DNA of 64,000 nt from NCBI GenBank assembly GCA_963828705.1, contig CAWHGA010000002.1:1-64000 (forward strand), given 5' to 3'. Position 1 is the first letter of the stretch. Each line of letters starts with the position of its first letter. The notes below the pieces were generated by a model. The model saw nothing but the letters and a program-made list of their open reading frames with translations. It had not been told where the DNA came from and did no database searches. The DNA comes from CAWDJT01 sp963828705 (GTDB lineage Bacteria; Desulfobacterota; Syntrophobacteria; Syntrophobacterales; Syntrophobacteraceae). Both the position numbers and the translations under genes were made by a program. Below are positions 1-8,954 of the stretch, piece by piece.

Positions 1-1
1 C

Positions 2-2816
2 AGCGGCCAAAAGATTCTCAAACAGGTGCTGCGATCGGACGGCAAACGCATCCGCAGCGAAAACGCCTGGCTGGATAAGACCCGCGGTGCGCGATCACAC
101 CTGGCAGCATCTTTTCTATCTCTTCGATGCCAACAGCTCGGGAAGCTACACGGTGACCTTTACCGACCCGGCCGGGGTCAACCATCCGCCGGTGATCGAA
201 GCCATCGCCGCGCAGCGCGGGGTGGAGGGCGCGACTCTGAACTTTACGGTCCGCGCCACCGACCCCGACGGCGCTGTACCGAGACTAACCGCGGCACCGC
301 TGCCGGCCCTGGCGACCTTTACCGATCAGGCGGACGGCTCCGGGTTGTTTTCCTGGCCCCCGGCCGTGGGCCAGGCGGGGAGCTACGAACTGGTGGTTAC
401 CGCCTCCGATGGGGCCTTGAGCGCCACCCAGAGGGCGGCCATCACCATATGCACCGCGGCCGATTCCGATTGCGACGGTATGGACGATGCCTGGGAACTG
501 GCCCATTTCGGGACGCTCAATCGCGACGGCAGGGCGATTACGACGGCGACGGGATGTCGCGACCTCGAGGAATACCGCAATCACACCGACCCGACCCGGA
601 GCACCGTGCCCGACCCACCCACCATCGCCGCCCCGGTCGTTGGCGGGGAAATGGCGAGCCTCACCCCGGAGCTTACCATCAACAACAGCACCGATGCCGG
701 ATGGCGACCCGGTGCGCTACGGCTTCGAGCTCTACGCCGACCAGGAATTCACGCAGCTGCTGGCAAGCGCCGCCGATGTTGCCGGCGGGACCGAAACCAC
801 ATCGTGGAACGTCCCCGAGGAACTCACCGAAAACTGCGCGCTACTTCTGGCGGGTCCGGGCCACCGACGGCAAGGGGTTTTCGACGTGGGTCTACGGGAA
901 CTTCCTGGTTAATACCGAAAACGATCCGCCGGGGGCGTTTAACATCAGCGAACCGCTGGATCATAGCGAAGTGCCCGGCATTCATCCGCTGCTCAAAGGT
1001 CACCAACAGCGTGGATCCCGATGATGCGGTCTTGAGCTACAGCTTCGAGGTGTTCGCCGATGCCGCGCTGACGCAGCCGGTGGCATCGGCCGCCAATCTG
1101 GCCGCAGGACCTGACGGGTCCACCTCCTGGGCGGTCACCGCGGCGCTGACCGACAACACCTGGTATTACTGGCGGGCGAGGGTAACGGATCCCCACGGGG
1201 CTATGGTGGAAACCGCGGCCGCGGCGTTTTTTGTCAACACCGCCAATGATCCGCCGGGTGCCCCGGCAATTCTCAGCCCGGCCTCCAACGAGGAAATCCC
1301 GCAGCAAACCGTGGACCTGACCATCACCAACTGCGGTGGATGTGGACGGCGACCCGCTCACCTACAGCTTCGAACTGGACCGGGTGAATACCTTCGATAG
1401 CGCCGCCAGGATCACTTCGGCCGCCATCCCCGAAGGTGCGGCCGGGACCACCTCCTGGCAGGTGACGGATCTCACCGACAACAGCCGCTATTTCTGGCGG
1501 GTCAAGGCCAGCGACGGTGCGGCCGAAAGCCCCTGGGTCATGGGATCGTTCTTTGTCAATACCGCCAACGATCCGCCGACGGCCCCGACGCTTAAGAACC
1601 CCGGCCAGGGCGCCTGGGTAAGGAGCCTCACCCCGGCCCTGGAACTAAACGCCGCAAGCGATGTGGATGAAGACGTGCTCCACTATCAGTTCGAGCTCTA
1701 CGCCGATGCCGCCTTGACCCAACTGGTGGCGCAAGGAGATGCGGACCATCCCCAGTGGGTGGTGCCGCTCATGCTAACCGACAACACCTGGTATTTCTGG
1801 CGGGCCCGGGCGGTGGACGAACACGGCGCCGAAAGCCCGTGGATGACACCGTCGGTGTTTTTTATCGACTATAACGGCGTCAACGATCCACCGCAGATCA
1901 CTTTGCTGCAACCGGCCACCGACCTGTATCTGCACAACCGGCACGGTTCTCATTGGCTGGCAGGACGTCGATCCCGACAGCAACGCGGAGATCACCCTTG
2001 AGCTACGCCCCGGTGGGCAGCCCCGGCAGCCGAAACCGCCGATCGCGCGTCCGGCATCCCCGAAGACCCCGACGGCGCCGGTGATACCTTCACCTGGGAC
2101 ATCTCGGCGCTTGCCCGAAGGGAGCTACCGGATCACGGCCACCATCGCCGACGGGACTTCCAACACCGTCGCGACCGCCCCCGGCACCGTGACCATCGAC
2201 CGCACCGCGCCAAGCGTCGAAGCCAGCCCCCGCAGCGGCACCTTCACCACGTCGCTTGCGGTAACGCTTGCCGCCAACGAATCGGCCACCATCTACTACA
2301 CCCTGGACGGTAGCACCCCGACGGTCAGCTCGCCGCAATACAGCGCCCCGATCACCATCAGTCAAACCACCACCATCCGGTTTATGGCGGTGGACCGCGC
2401 CGGGAATGCTTCCCCCGTCGTCAGCGAAACCTACACCCAGGCCGCCGCCACCCAGTACTGGCTGTTCGGTTACGGGAAGGTGTCGCCGCCGCCCACCGGC
2501 TACCAGGGGCAGTTTGCGTTTCTCGCCACTGGGCCGGCCAACCCCGATGGCTGGCTCAGCTATCAGTGCTCCAAGGCCAAGCTGCAATGGGTCAGCACCA
2601 GCATCACGGCGGTAACCGTTTCGGGCCAGAGCGCCACCATCAGCGGCACGCGGCAAGCTGAACGGCGCCTCCGGCTACACCTTCACCGCCACGGTCAAAG
2701 ACGCCAGCCCCGATCGCTTCGGCATCAGCATTTACAGACCCGACGGCAGCCTCTACTACCAGGCCGCCAGCAGCCGCCTCACCACCGGCGAGGTGATGAT
2801 CGTGCCGCTGGAATAG
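2..2816 (+). CDS. Large repeat surface protein, C-terminal part (5' partial, broken by extra bases)
   Basis: This is the C-terminal part of a secreted or surface protein whose start lies before the window. Following the homology through several frame changes gives a segment ending near HPPVIEAI, then a thrombospondin-3-like calcium-binding stretch (SDCDGMDDAWELAHFG ... LEEYRNHTDP, about 470-600). After that come four or five fibronectin-III-like repeats sharing RYFWRV/TWYFWRAR and FFVNTANDPP, then a chitobiase-C-like repeat (TIYYTLDGSTP, about 2290), and a C-terminal domain with GKLNGASGYTF and DRFGISIY. The stop TAG is at 2814-2816. At least nine single-base extras break it (near 94, 559, 699, 835, 995, 1332, 1940, 2100 and 2655). 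All push the frame by +1, so they are probably technical. Function is likely adhesion or envelope; no enzymatic domain is visible. Confidence 0.75.
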
Positions 2817-2823
2817 GAGGCTA

Positions 2824-2933
2824 TGGGTGATACGGGATGGGTGATACGGAATGGACGAGGGGTGATACGGGGTACGGGATATGAGGATGGGGAAGCGGGG
2901 TGTGGGATAGGGGAGGCGGGATACGGGAGGCTC
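2824..2933. repeat. Low-complexity gatacggg-type repeat
   Basis: Degenerate tandem copies of a purine-rich unit resembling gatacggg or gggatacggg follow directly after the surface-protein stop. Apparent reading frames on either strand are low-complexity and are not genes. Confidence 0.6.
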
Positions 2934-2995
2934 GGGGTGTGGAGACTCACAAGCCGTAGTTCCCGTTCCTGGCGGGAATCCAGGGCTTTTATCGA

Positions 2996-3180
2996 CCACC
3001 AGGGACACGAAGAGCACGAAGGAAAAGCCCTCGTTTCCATGGCTTCTTCGTGTCCTTCATGGCCTTCGCGATCTTCGTGGTGAAGGGAATTGTCAGCTGA
3101 CGTCCATGCACCACGGTGGGACTGTCCGCCACAAGGCATTGGCGGGCAAGCATGCCCGCCCTCCTTTCGAGTCCTTGCAC
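2996..3180. repeat. Direct repeat copy A (~185 bp) with internal palindrome
   Basis: Near-identical to copy B at 3264-3450. The first half is an imperfect palindrome of cacgaagagcacgaagg against ccttcgtg...cttcgtggtg. The second half carries the shared text gggactgtccgc and cccgccctcctttcgagtcc. The copies differ at scattered positions. A short piece of the same palindromic motif recurs near 54866. Confidence 0.85.
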
Positions 3181-3263
3181 GACAGTGGAGGTGTTGTTTG
3201 CGGGAGGTGGGGCGTGAAAGTTGGCCTCATAATGAAAACGTGTTTTCACGGTAAGGTTTTTCC

Positions 3264-3450
3264 CACCACGAGGGACACGAAGAGCACGAAGGAAAAGCCC
3301 TCGTTTCCATGGCCGCTTCGTGTCCTTCGTGCCCTTCGTGCTCTTCGTGGTGAAGGGAATTGTCAGCTGGCACCCATGCGCCACGGTGGGACTGTCCGCG
3401 ACAAGGCTTTGGCGGGCAAGAATGCCCGCCCTCCTTTCGAGTCCTTGCAG
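3264..3450. repeat. Direct repeat copy B (~187 bp)
   Basis: Second copy of the element at 2996-3180, in the same orientation and separated by about 85 bp. Together with copy A and the low-complexity tract it fills the roughly 680 bp between the surface-protein gene and the first toxin gene. No gene is seen there. Confidence 0.85.
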
Positions 3451-3494
3451 GATGGCGGTCTGCAACTTTCGTGGATGGCTACAATCGAGGCAGC

Positions 3495-3830
3495 TCAAAG
3501 GATGATCGACAGGCAGTCCCGGAGCGTATTCCGGTCATTTTCGGTGAGGCAACCGAGCTGCCTTAAAATGAGCTTTTCTTCGATGGTGGTTAGAACTGGT
3601 TTGATCATTGAAGGTTTGACAAGGCCGGCTTGCTTCCAGCTGTCAATGGCCATTTCGCCAAAAGCCATGGGGGACTTGAGCTGGCTGGTCACGGCCATGA
3701 GAATGATTTCGCCACGCTCGCGGTGATAGTCGGCACAGCTCACCACCACAGCGGGACGCTTCTTGGTGGAGGTCAGGCTGGTGAAGGGAAATGGCACCAG
3801 GAGAACGTCACCAAACTCATAGATCGTCAT
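3495..3830 (-). CDS. PemK/MazF-family endoribonuclease toxin
   Basis: A protein of about 111 aa starting MTIYEFGDVLLVPFPFT with KKRPAVVVS shortly after. This is the N-terminal signature of the MazF/PemK family of mRNA-cleaving toxins. I chose the ATG at 3830 because the family starts there; the longer open frame upstream is unlike the family. It overlaps the upstream antitoxin-like gene by about 14 bp, as toxin-antitoxin pairs often do. Family assignment is confident; activity is inferred. Confidence 0.85.
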   Translation of the reverse strand: MTIYEFGDVLLVPFPFTSLTSTKKRPAVVVSCADYHRERGEIILMAVTSQLKSPMAFGEMAIDSWKQAGLVKPSMIKPVLTTIEEKLILRQLGCLTENDRNTLRDCLSIIL

Positions 3831-4026
3831 AGACGGCATCTTCGGGATTGTCCCACACCTTGGCAAAGACATCTTCAGCGAGCATGGTGGCGGAGCGAGT
3901 CAGGACTTGGTCTTGGTCACGCCGACGCAAGAAATCGACAAAGTCCTCCACCTCCCTGATCCTGTCTGGGGGAAGTCCACGGATTTTCTCCACGAGGGAT
4001 TCTGATTGGGGGTGATCTGGTATCAT
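3817..4026 (-). CDS. Antitoxin partner of the PemK-like toxin
   Basis: A small acidic protein (about 69 aa) with LVEKIRGLPPDRIREVEDFV then DFLRRR in the N-terminal half. This is the helical segment common in DUF2281-like antitoxins. The tail ending in NPEDAVYDDL is typical of toxin-binding antitoxin C-termini. ATG 4026 has AAGGG seven bases upstream; ATG 4032 is the alternative. The position immediately upstream of, and overlapping, the MazF-like toxin supports the role. Confidence 0.75.
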   Translation of the reverse strand: MIPDHPQSESLVEKIRGLPPDRIREVEDFVDFLRRRDQDQVLTRSATMLAEDVFAKVWDNPEDAVYDDL

Positions 4027-4162
4027 GGGCATGCCCTTGTAGCTATTCCAGCTGGGAAGGCATCGAGATGAAAGACCATCGGCCTCGTTTCCTTGAACCA
4101 TAATGGCCATCGTTCAAGTGCATTTGCACGAATACCCAATCTATTCGCGACCATGCAATCAA

Positions 4163-4432
4163 TTAGGCGCCGACCCTGGAAATAAGCGGGTATTTTTCTG
4201 GGTGTCTGATGGATTCAACGGTGAGATCGATGTCGAGGTCCGGCCAGTACAAATGGTCAGGGCCTGACAGCTCCACATTCAGTATTTTCGAAACCTGAGC
4301 ATCCTTGAACCAAGGGAAATCGGTGAATGGGAGAAACAGTTCTTCCTCGAGAAGAAGTAGCCAAAGACCATGCCTTGAGATGTTGGTAACTTCAACGTCC
4401 GAAATGCTCGTGCCAGGCGCTCCTGATGGCAT
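4163..4432 (-). CDS. DUF2442 domain protein
   Basis: About 89 aa, with the DUF2442 pattern: a short N-terminal strand region (ISDVEVTNISRHGLWLLL), a central LPFTDFPWFKDA block and a C-terminal HLYWPDLDIDLTVESI block. DUF2442 genes are commonly paired with DUF4160 genes, as here, with about 40 bp overlap. The pair is often suspected to be a toxin-antitoxin module, but the biochemical role is not established. Confidence 0.8.
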   Translation of the reverse strand: MPSGAPGTSISDVEVTNISRHGLWLLLLEEELFLPFTDFPWFKDAQVSKILNVELSGPDHLYWPDLDIDLTVESIRHPEKYPLISRVGA

Positions 4433-4631
4433 CTTCGTGTTCCTCTATTAGGCCCCGCACAAGGCGGAGTTCACTTTCAGTGAGACCGTGACTTCTGGCC
4501 AACTGGATGGAGGGTTCGACCCAGAACTTGGCTTCGCCGTGAGCACAATGAACATGGATGTGGATTCTCGGCTCCTCGCGAGAAAAGAAGTAGAAACGGA
4601 AACCCTCATAACGAAAGACGGTCGGACTCAT
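4392..4631 (-). CDS. DUF4160 domain protein
   Basis: A 79 aa protein opening MSPTVFRYEGFRFYFFSREE followed by PRIHIHVHCAHGEAKFWVEP, which is the DUF4160 signature with conserved His and Glu. Its ATG overlaps the stop of the upstream antitoxin-like gene (ATGA at 4628-4631) and it overlaps the DUF2442 gene downstream. The three genes are therefore probably translated together. Confidence 0.85.
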   Translation of the reverse strand: MSPTVFRYEGFRFYFFSREEPRIHIHVHCAHGEAKFWVEPSIQLARSHGLTESELRLVRGLIEEHEDAIRSAWHEHFGR

Positions 4632-4891
4632 GGGATGGTCCGCAGTTGCGCCTTCGCTGAGTCATAGTCGTTGTAGATATCCATTTCAACGCTGTCCCAC
4701 TCCCGGGCGAAGGGTTCCAGGCGTGCTCGTAGTTCGGCTGCCTGCGTTTCATCGATCCCGCGACTTCTCAAATCGATTGAGCCGGTTTCGAGAAAGGTCA
4801 CGATAACAGGCGTGTCATCGCGGATATTGGAAGGTACTTCTCGCAGCACAACCTTGCCCTGATGATAGATTCCTTCAGTACTCTGGAGCAT
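4628..4891 (-). CDS. Small antitoxin-like protein
   Basis: 87 aa starting MLQSTEGIYHQGKVVLREVP, with TPVIVTFLETGSIDLRSRGI and an acidic end. This matches a family of small proteins found upstream of PIN or interferase toxins. The start is fixed by a perfect AGGAGG about six bases before the ATG at 4891. The frame upstream is open into the PIN gene, but the ribosome site and family length argue for a separate protein. The toxin partner is uncertain, since the next genes are DUF4160/DUF2442. Confidence 0.7.
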   Translation of the reverse strand: MLQSTEGIYHQGKVVLREVPSNIRDDTPVIVTFLETGSIDLRSRGIDETQAAELRARLEPFAREWDSVEMDIYNDYDSAKAQLRTIP

Positions 4892-5001
4892 TTTGGCACC
4901 TCCTATGATTTGTCTCATGCTAACAGAGCCGGCGTTCAAATACAATCTCCTGTCTGTTCGGGCATGTTGGTGTAAGTTGCTGCTCAGCGCCATGGCGGGA
5001 A

Positions 5002-5401
5002 TTACAAGTCCGAAGATACCAGCGTCGGCACCCGGAGTGAGCATCAGGGTTTGTCCTACAGTTTTCCCATAGAATGCCCCGAAATGCTTCTTGTCCACGG
5101 TCAGCAGGTGAGAGGCCCCAGCTTCGATGGCAGCGAGCAGAACCGGTACATCCTTGGCCGGCAGCATCAGGTGATGGTATGGCACCAGGAGGCGAATCCA
5201 CCAGACTAAGCTTGGCAGCAACGTCTCCAGTACGGCCAAGCGATCCGGGCGAAGAACTGCTAAGTTCTGACGACCCTCATGGGCTGCATACGAAGAAGAA
5301 TACAATCGGGCCTTCTTCAGTTGCCAAAGCACCGCAAGTGGTGATGTAGGGTTGTAGGCGGCGGAGAAAAGCACGTTGGCGTCGAGGAAGAGTCGATCCA
5401 C
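5002..5401 (-). CDS. PIN-domain ribonuclease toxin
   Basis: Begins at GTG 5401 with MDRLFLDANVLFSAAYNP, the first acidic motif of PIN ribonucleases. Later it has DVPVLLAAIEAGASHLLTVD followed by KKHFGAFYGKTV, the second and third acidic motifs. PIN proteins of this type cleave RNA as VapC-like toxins. The C-terminal end is unclear: the frame stays open into the downstream antitoxin-like gene, while a one-base shift would end it at 5002. It begins three bases after the stop of the AbrB-type gene, its likely antitoxin. Confidence 0.75.
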
Positions 5402-5403
5402 GC

Positions 5404-5704
5404 CTAAACCCCGTTTGGTTTGAAGTGATTGATCTGGTCGGGGTCCAAACCCATGCGTCGGACTTCGGTCACGGCTTCCGCGTAGGAATCCGCGTCGATC
5501 GCGCTCCCCAGCAGGAACTCAGCGACCCGTTCCGGCGTATAGGGCTCGTAGGGCAAAACCACGGCCGGGCCGGATGAGGATGCCGTCCTCACGTTCTTCG
5601 GTGATAACGTAAGAGCCTTCCTGTAAGCCAAAGCGCCTACGCAGGTCCACCGAGAGGACCAGAACGCCCCGTTTGCCGATTTTGCTCATTGCAGTGGTGG
5701 CCAT
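5404..5704 (-). CDS. AbrB/SpoVT-type antitoxin (one extra base)
   Basis: The N-terminal swapped-hairpin DNA-binding domain is visible (SKIGKRGVLVLSVDLRRRFG, then EGSYVITEEREDGILIRPA), followed by an acidic toxin-binding tail (VRRMGLDPDQINHF). The frame breaks at about 5570, where cccg appears for ccc/ccg (Pro either way). Corrected length is about 99 aa. The start may be ATG 5704 or the internal ATG 5689. It directly precedes the PIN gene. The ISAs1 element ends at its start codon, so its native promoter has been replaced or separated. Confidence 0.75.
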
Positions 5705-5706
5705 GC

Positions 5707-7644
5707 TGAACACACGGTAAATTTGTTCTCTTTCAAGGAGGGGCAGAGACGCATGAGTTTTTCGTCATTTTCAGATAGTCGAAAACCAAGCGGACATTGC
5801 GTGTGAGTTGGCGCATCTTTCTGTGCGACGCTGGCTACGCTTTTGGACTTGATGACTCCAATGGCGAATCGTCTGAGCCTGGTGATGTTTTCCGGACCGT
5901 AGCCAGTGCGTATTCTGCTGCGATCTTCATCGTAGTTCCAGTCAATGATGTAGTGGCAGCTATTCTCAATGCTCCAATGGCCGCGATTGGTGGCAAGAAC
6001 GGTTTGTGCGTCGGCTTGTTCGGCCGAACTGACTGGTGATGCCATAGGCGATCTCGCAGGAGCATTTGCCGGTCTTTTTGTCCATGCAGTGACGTTCGAT
6101 GACGAATGCTTGTCCGACATGAGGGAAGTTTAGGTAGTCATTGAGTTCGGTGGTGGTCCAGATTTTGCGGGTTTCAATCCGGCCATGATCAGGGGGCGCA
6201 TGATCGATGAAATCGGGTTCCTGCCGGTTCTGGAAGTAGAGCTCGATGTCTGCAAGGAGCGTGGGTTGGTTTCCCTTGACGGTGAAGTGATAGTGGGCCT
6301 TACGTTTGTGGACCAAGTAATCGGCCAGCTCGCGCTGGGTTAGGAGGGCATCGGCGGTAATAGTCTTTGCCTTGGATATCGATGGCATCAAGGAGCGGGA
6401 TGGCCATCTTGATTTCGTTGGTGCGCTTGGCCTCTTCGTCACCTTCTTGGGGCAGAGTACCTACTTTTTTTGGGTGTAGCAATTCTTGGTCTGATGACCG
6501 ATGGCGCTCATGATGTGGGTTTGATGACCTTGCTCATCAATGGCGTTGCACATGGTCTTGCCGTCGATGGCAAGGCTTTCGTCTTGTTTGCCATAGGCCT
6601 CGTTCCAGCGCTGCAGGGCGCGGTCCAGATGCAAGGGATCGACACGGATAAGGACATCGCGGATGACGTACTCGCTTGGAACGACATAACGGCCATTTTC
6701 ACGACGGCACCGGAAACGCTCACGGGCCTTTTGGCCAAGGCTGTCGGCCCAGTCCGAGATGGCTCGATATCCGCGCATCCCGCACAGAACTGCCCCGGCT
6801 GCAATGGCCAGCACGGTGGAAAGTCGGTGACGTCGTCCTTGGGTGCGGCGGGGATCGGGGATATCGGCGAAGAAGGAGGTAAAGATCGCATCTGTTCGGC
6901 TTGCAGCATAATTTTAGGGTCCTCCTGTACGATAGGGTGGTTCGAGAATGGGTCGGGACAGCAACTCGGTGCATCTGACTGCAAGGGTTTGACGAAAACC
7001 ATTTTGGGGGAGTGGGTTCTGGCGCTGTAGCCTTTGCCCGTCCGGCGAAAACCTTTGGTCTCACCCACATACAGCCAGTTTGCCGCTCTATAGACGGTGC
7101 CCCGGAAGCAGTTGAGGGTCCACAAAGGTTTCCAGCAACACCACGGGATGGCCAAAGGTGTCTTGCCAATCCGCGGGAAGTCTCTTTTGGCACAACGACA
7201 AAATGCGAGAACCCAAGTTTGGAACGTGCCAGTCGGGAAGGATCAGAAAACGGCTGTTGTTGGCCACCAGTTTCAGGCGATCATACTGATGGCGTGAGCT
7301 CCAGCCGATCCATTGATCCCGCGCCGCACACTTCCAGGCTGCGGCGGAAAAGCTCAGGAGGGCTACCCATTGGTCTCGCCAGAGCGCGATGTACCAAAGG
7401 GTTTCGCTGATCTTGGGCAGGCGCCCCAGGTAATGATGCTCTTGCATCAGCTTCCTGATAACGCTGCTCTTCGAATCGTCCGACTGGCCGGACAAGGACT
7501 TCCCGCAAGTTCAAAGCCAATTACCTCCGGCTGAAGTGCACTGAGGTGTTCTTTATACACGATTGGGAGGTATTTGACCAGATCGGATTGTAATGTGATG
7601 ATTTAAATCAGGGATGGCACCAGAACCGGTTCACCGTGCTACCA
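5707..7644 (-). mobile_element. ISAs1-type insertion sequence carrying a DUF4338 domain
   Basis: About 1.94 kb. The inward-reading ends at 5707-5729 and 7622-7644 (reverse complement) match at about 15 of 23 positions, sharing cacggt and gttct, and are my proposed terminal inverted repeats. Between them lies one transposase gene region. No target-site duplication was found by eye. One end abuts the AbrB-type antitoxin start. Confidence 0.6.
5733..7520 (-). CDS. DUF4338 (DruA-like) - ISAs1 transposase, apparently fused, several extra bases
   Basis: The N-terminal part (about 7520-6920) matches DUF4338, the family of Druantia protein DruA: MQEHHYLGRLP, AAWKCAARDQWIGW, NNSRFLILPDWHVPNLGS, PVVLLETFVDP and FRGTVYRAANWLYVGETKG. 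It runs without a stop into an ISAs1 transposase: RTQGRRHRLSTVLAIAAGAV, YRAISDWADSLGQ, LAIDGKTM, TNRGHWSIENSCHYI and DEDRSRIRTGYGPEN. The TTG at 7520 follows GGAGG, and an internal ATG 6909 behind AGGAGG could start the transposase alone. Several frame breaks are present, including aaag, agtc and aaag pairs, all synonymous. Corrected length is about 590 aa. Stop is at 5733-5735. Confidence 0.75.
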
Positions 7645-8087
7645 GTAGGGTACGACTTCGAACCCTGGGGCATGAGAAGCTTAACAAAACCTCATCCCGG
7701 GCGTAAATGACAGGGACAAAGATATGCATCGCATTCCTTTGGTTGAAAACGCTTGACGAACAGGCCGCATCAGCGGTAGTAGGGGTTACCTGCGTCTGGA
7801 GTGGCGACAAGTTCACCATGAAGGTGAAGGCCATACCAGCGATGCCGGTATGTGCCAACGCTTCTATGCAAATGGTGCGCATCCCGGTTGAAGCCGCAGG
7901 CCAGCATCGGTTTTCGCATAAGCTGAGGATCGGACCTAATGGGCCGCGAAAGCCCGCCGACCGCATGAATGCGGTGAGGTGCTTTTGCGGCCCTTTTTCT
8001 TTGGCGGGTTGGTGCAGCTACTTGAAACCGGTCTTCGTCTGCACCTGCTGCTGCAATGAGGACGGTAGGAAAGATCGAGGGGGATCG
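7645..8087. other. Gene-free leader upstream of exbB
   Basis: No convincing gene on either strand; open frames here lack family similarity. The only clear structure is the hairpin at 7941-7998. The stretch could hold the promoter and a long 5' leader for the exbB operon. Confidence 0.5.
7941..7998 (+). terminator. Strong hairpin with U-tract 90 bp before exbB
   Basis: gggccgcgaaagc (7941-7953) pairs with gcttttgcggccc (7981-7993) with one mismatch. An inner accgcatgaatgcggt hairpin sits inside, and a run of T follows. It is either a terminator closing upstream transcription or a regulated terminator in the exbB leader. No known riboswitch consensus was recognised. Confidence 0.6.
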
Positions 8088-8892
8088 ATGCAATTGAACA
8101 TATTTCAGTCGATGGCTCATGCAGTTTCGGAAGCCATGAGTGCTTCACCCGGTATTGGAGGTGCCGGCATCTTGAACATGGTGCTCCATGCAGGGCCAAT
8201 GGTCAAGGCCGTCATGGCAGGGCTGCTCGGCCTGTCTTTGGTGTGCTGGGGAATCATCGTAGCAAAAGCCCAGCCTGCTTCGAAAGACCAACAAGGAATC
8301 CGAGGAATTCATAGACCAGTTCATGCAGCGGAAGAACTTCAGTACGCTCCATAGGGAAACTGAAATGCTTGAGCAAAGCCACCTGGCCGCTGTCTTCCGG
8401 GCCGGCTATGCGGAGTTGAAGCGCGTGAGCGGTTTGTTGGAGAGTAGAGGACTGCAGGCTTTCAAAGATTATCCGGAGATTCTCTTGGAGAATGTGGATC
8501 GAGCCATTCAGGGCGGGGTAATCTCCAAGAGGAAGCGGCTCCAGCGTTTCTTGCCTTTTCTGGCTACCACCGGCAGCACGGCTCCCTTTATCGGCCTTTT
8601 TGGTACCGTGTGGGGCATCATGACCAGCTTTCAGGAGATCGGCATAAAGGGGTCGGCCAACCTGGCGGTTGTGGCACCTGGCATCTCGGAGGCTCTGGTG
8701 GCTACAGCCATGGGGCTGGCGGCCGCAATCCCTGCGGTAGTGGCCAACAACCATTTCGCCAACAAGATCCAGACGATCGAGGATGATATGCTTCATTTCT
8801 CTTCTGATTTCCTCAATGCGCTCAGAACGGACTTGATGTGCCAGGAAAGATCGGGTGAGGCGGTTGTCAGGCAACATGCCATCGTCCGCTAG
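8088..8892 (+). CDS. exbB: ExbB/TolQ-family proton channel (one extra base)
   Basis: Inner-membrane proton-channel subunit that energises TonB. An N-terminal membrane segment (VKAVMAGLLGLSLVCWGIIV) is followed after the frame break by LPFLATTGSTAPFIGLFGTV, WGIMTSFQEIG and GISEALVATAMGLAAAIPAV, the hallmark ExbB/TolQ/MotA core. Start ATG 8088 has GAGGGGG upstream. A single extra base near 8273 moves the frame; corrected length is about 267 aa. First gene of exbB-exbD-tonB. Confidence 0.88.
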
Positions 8893-8954
8893 TGCCTCAA
8901 CCGCGGGGCAGCTTCGAGTGGGACCTCTTCTTGATGGCATAAGGAGTATCGCCA

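Noticed and set aside
285..584. Antisense frames over the surface-protein gene
   Set aside because: Shadow frames of GC-rich coding DNA with no family features. The same applies to antisense frames over pfk, leuA, fumC, sdhA and others.
26..1400. Two long overlapping frames at the start of the window as separate proteins
   Set aside because: Each contains only pieces of the same repeat protein; homology switches frame at extra bases, so they are one broken gene.
7631..7966. A minus-strand frame before exbB as a gene
   Set aside because: No ribosome site, no recognisable motif, Cys/Ser/Thr-rich composition without pattern, and it covers part of the leader hairpin.
7941..8000. Cobalamin riboswitch upstream of exbB
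   Set aside because: The expected B12-box and core sequence were not found by eye, so only a hairpin is claimed.
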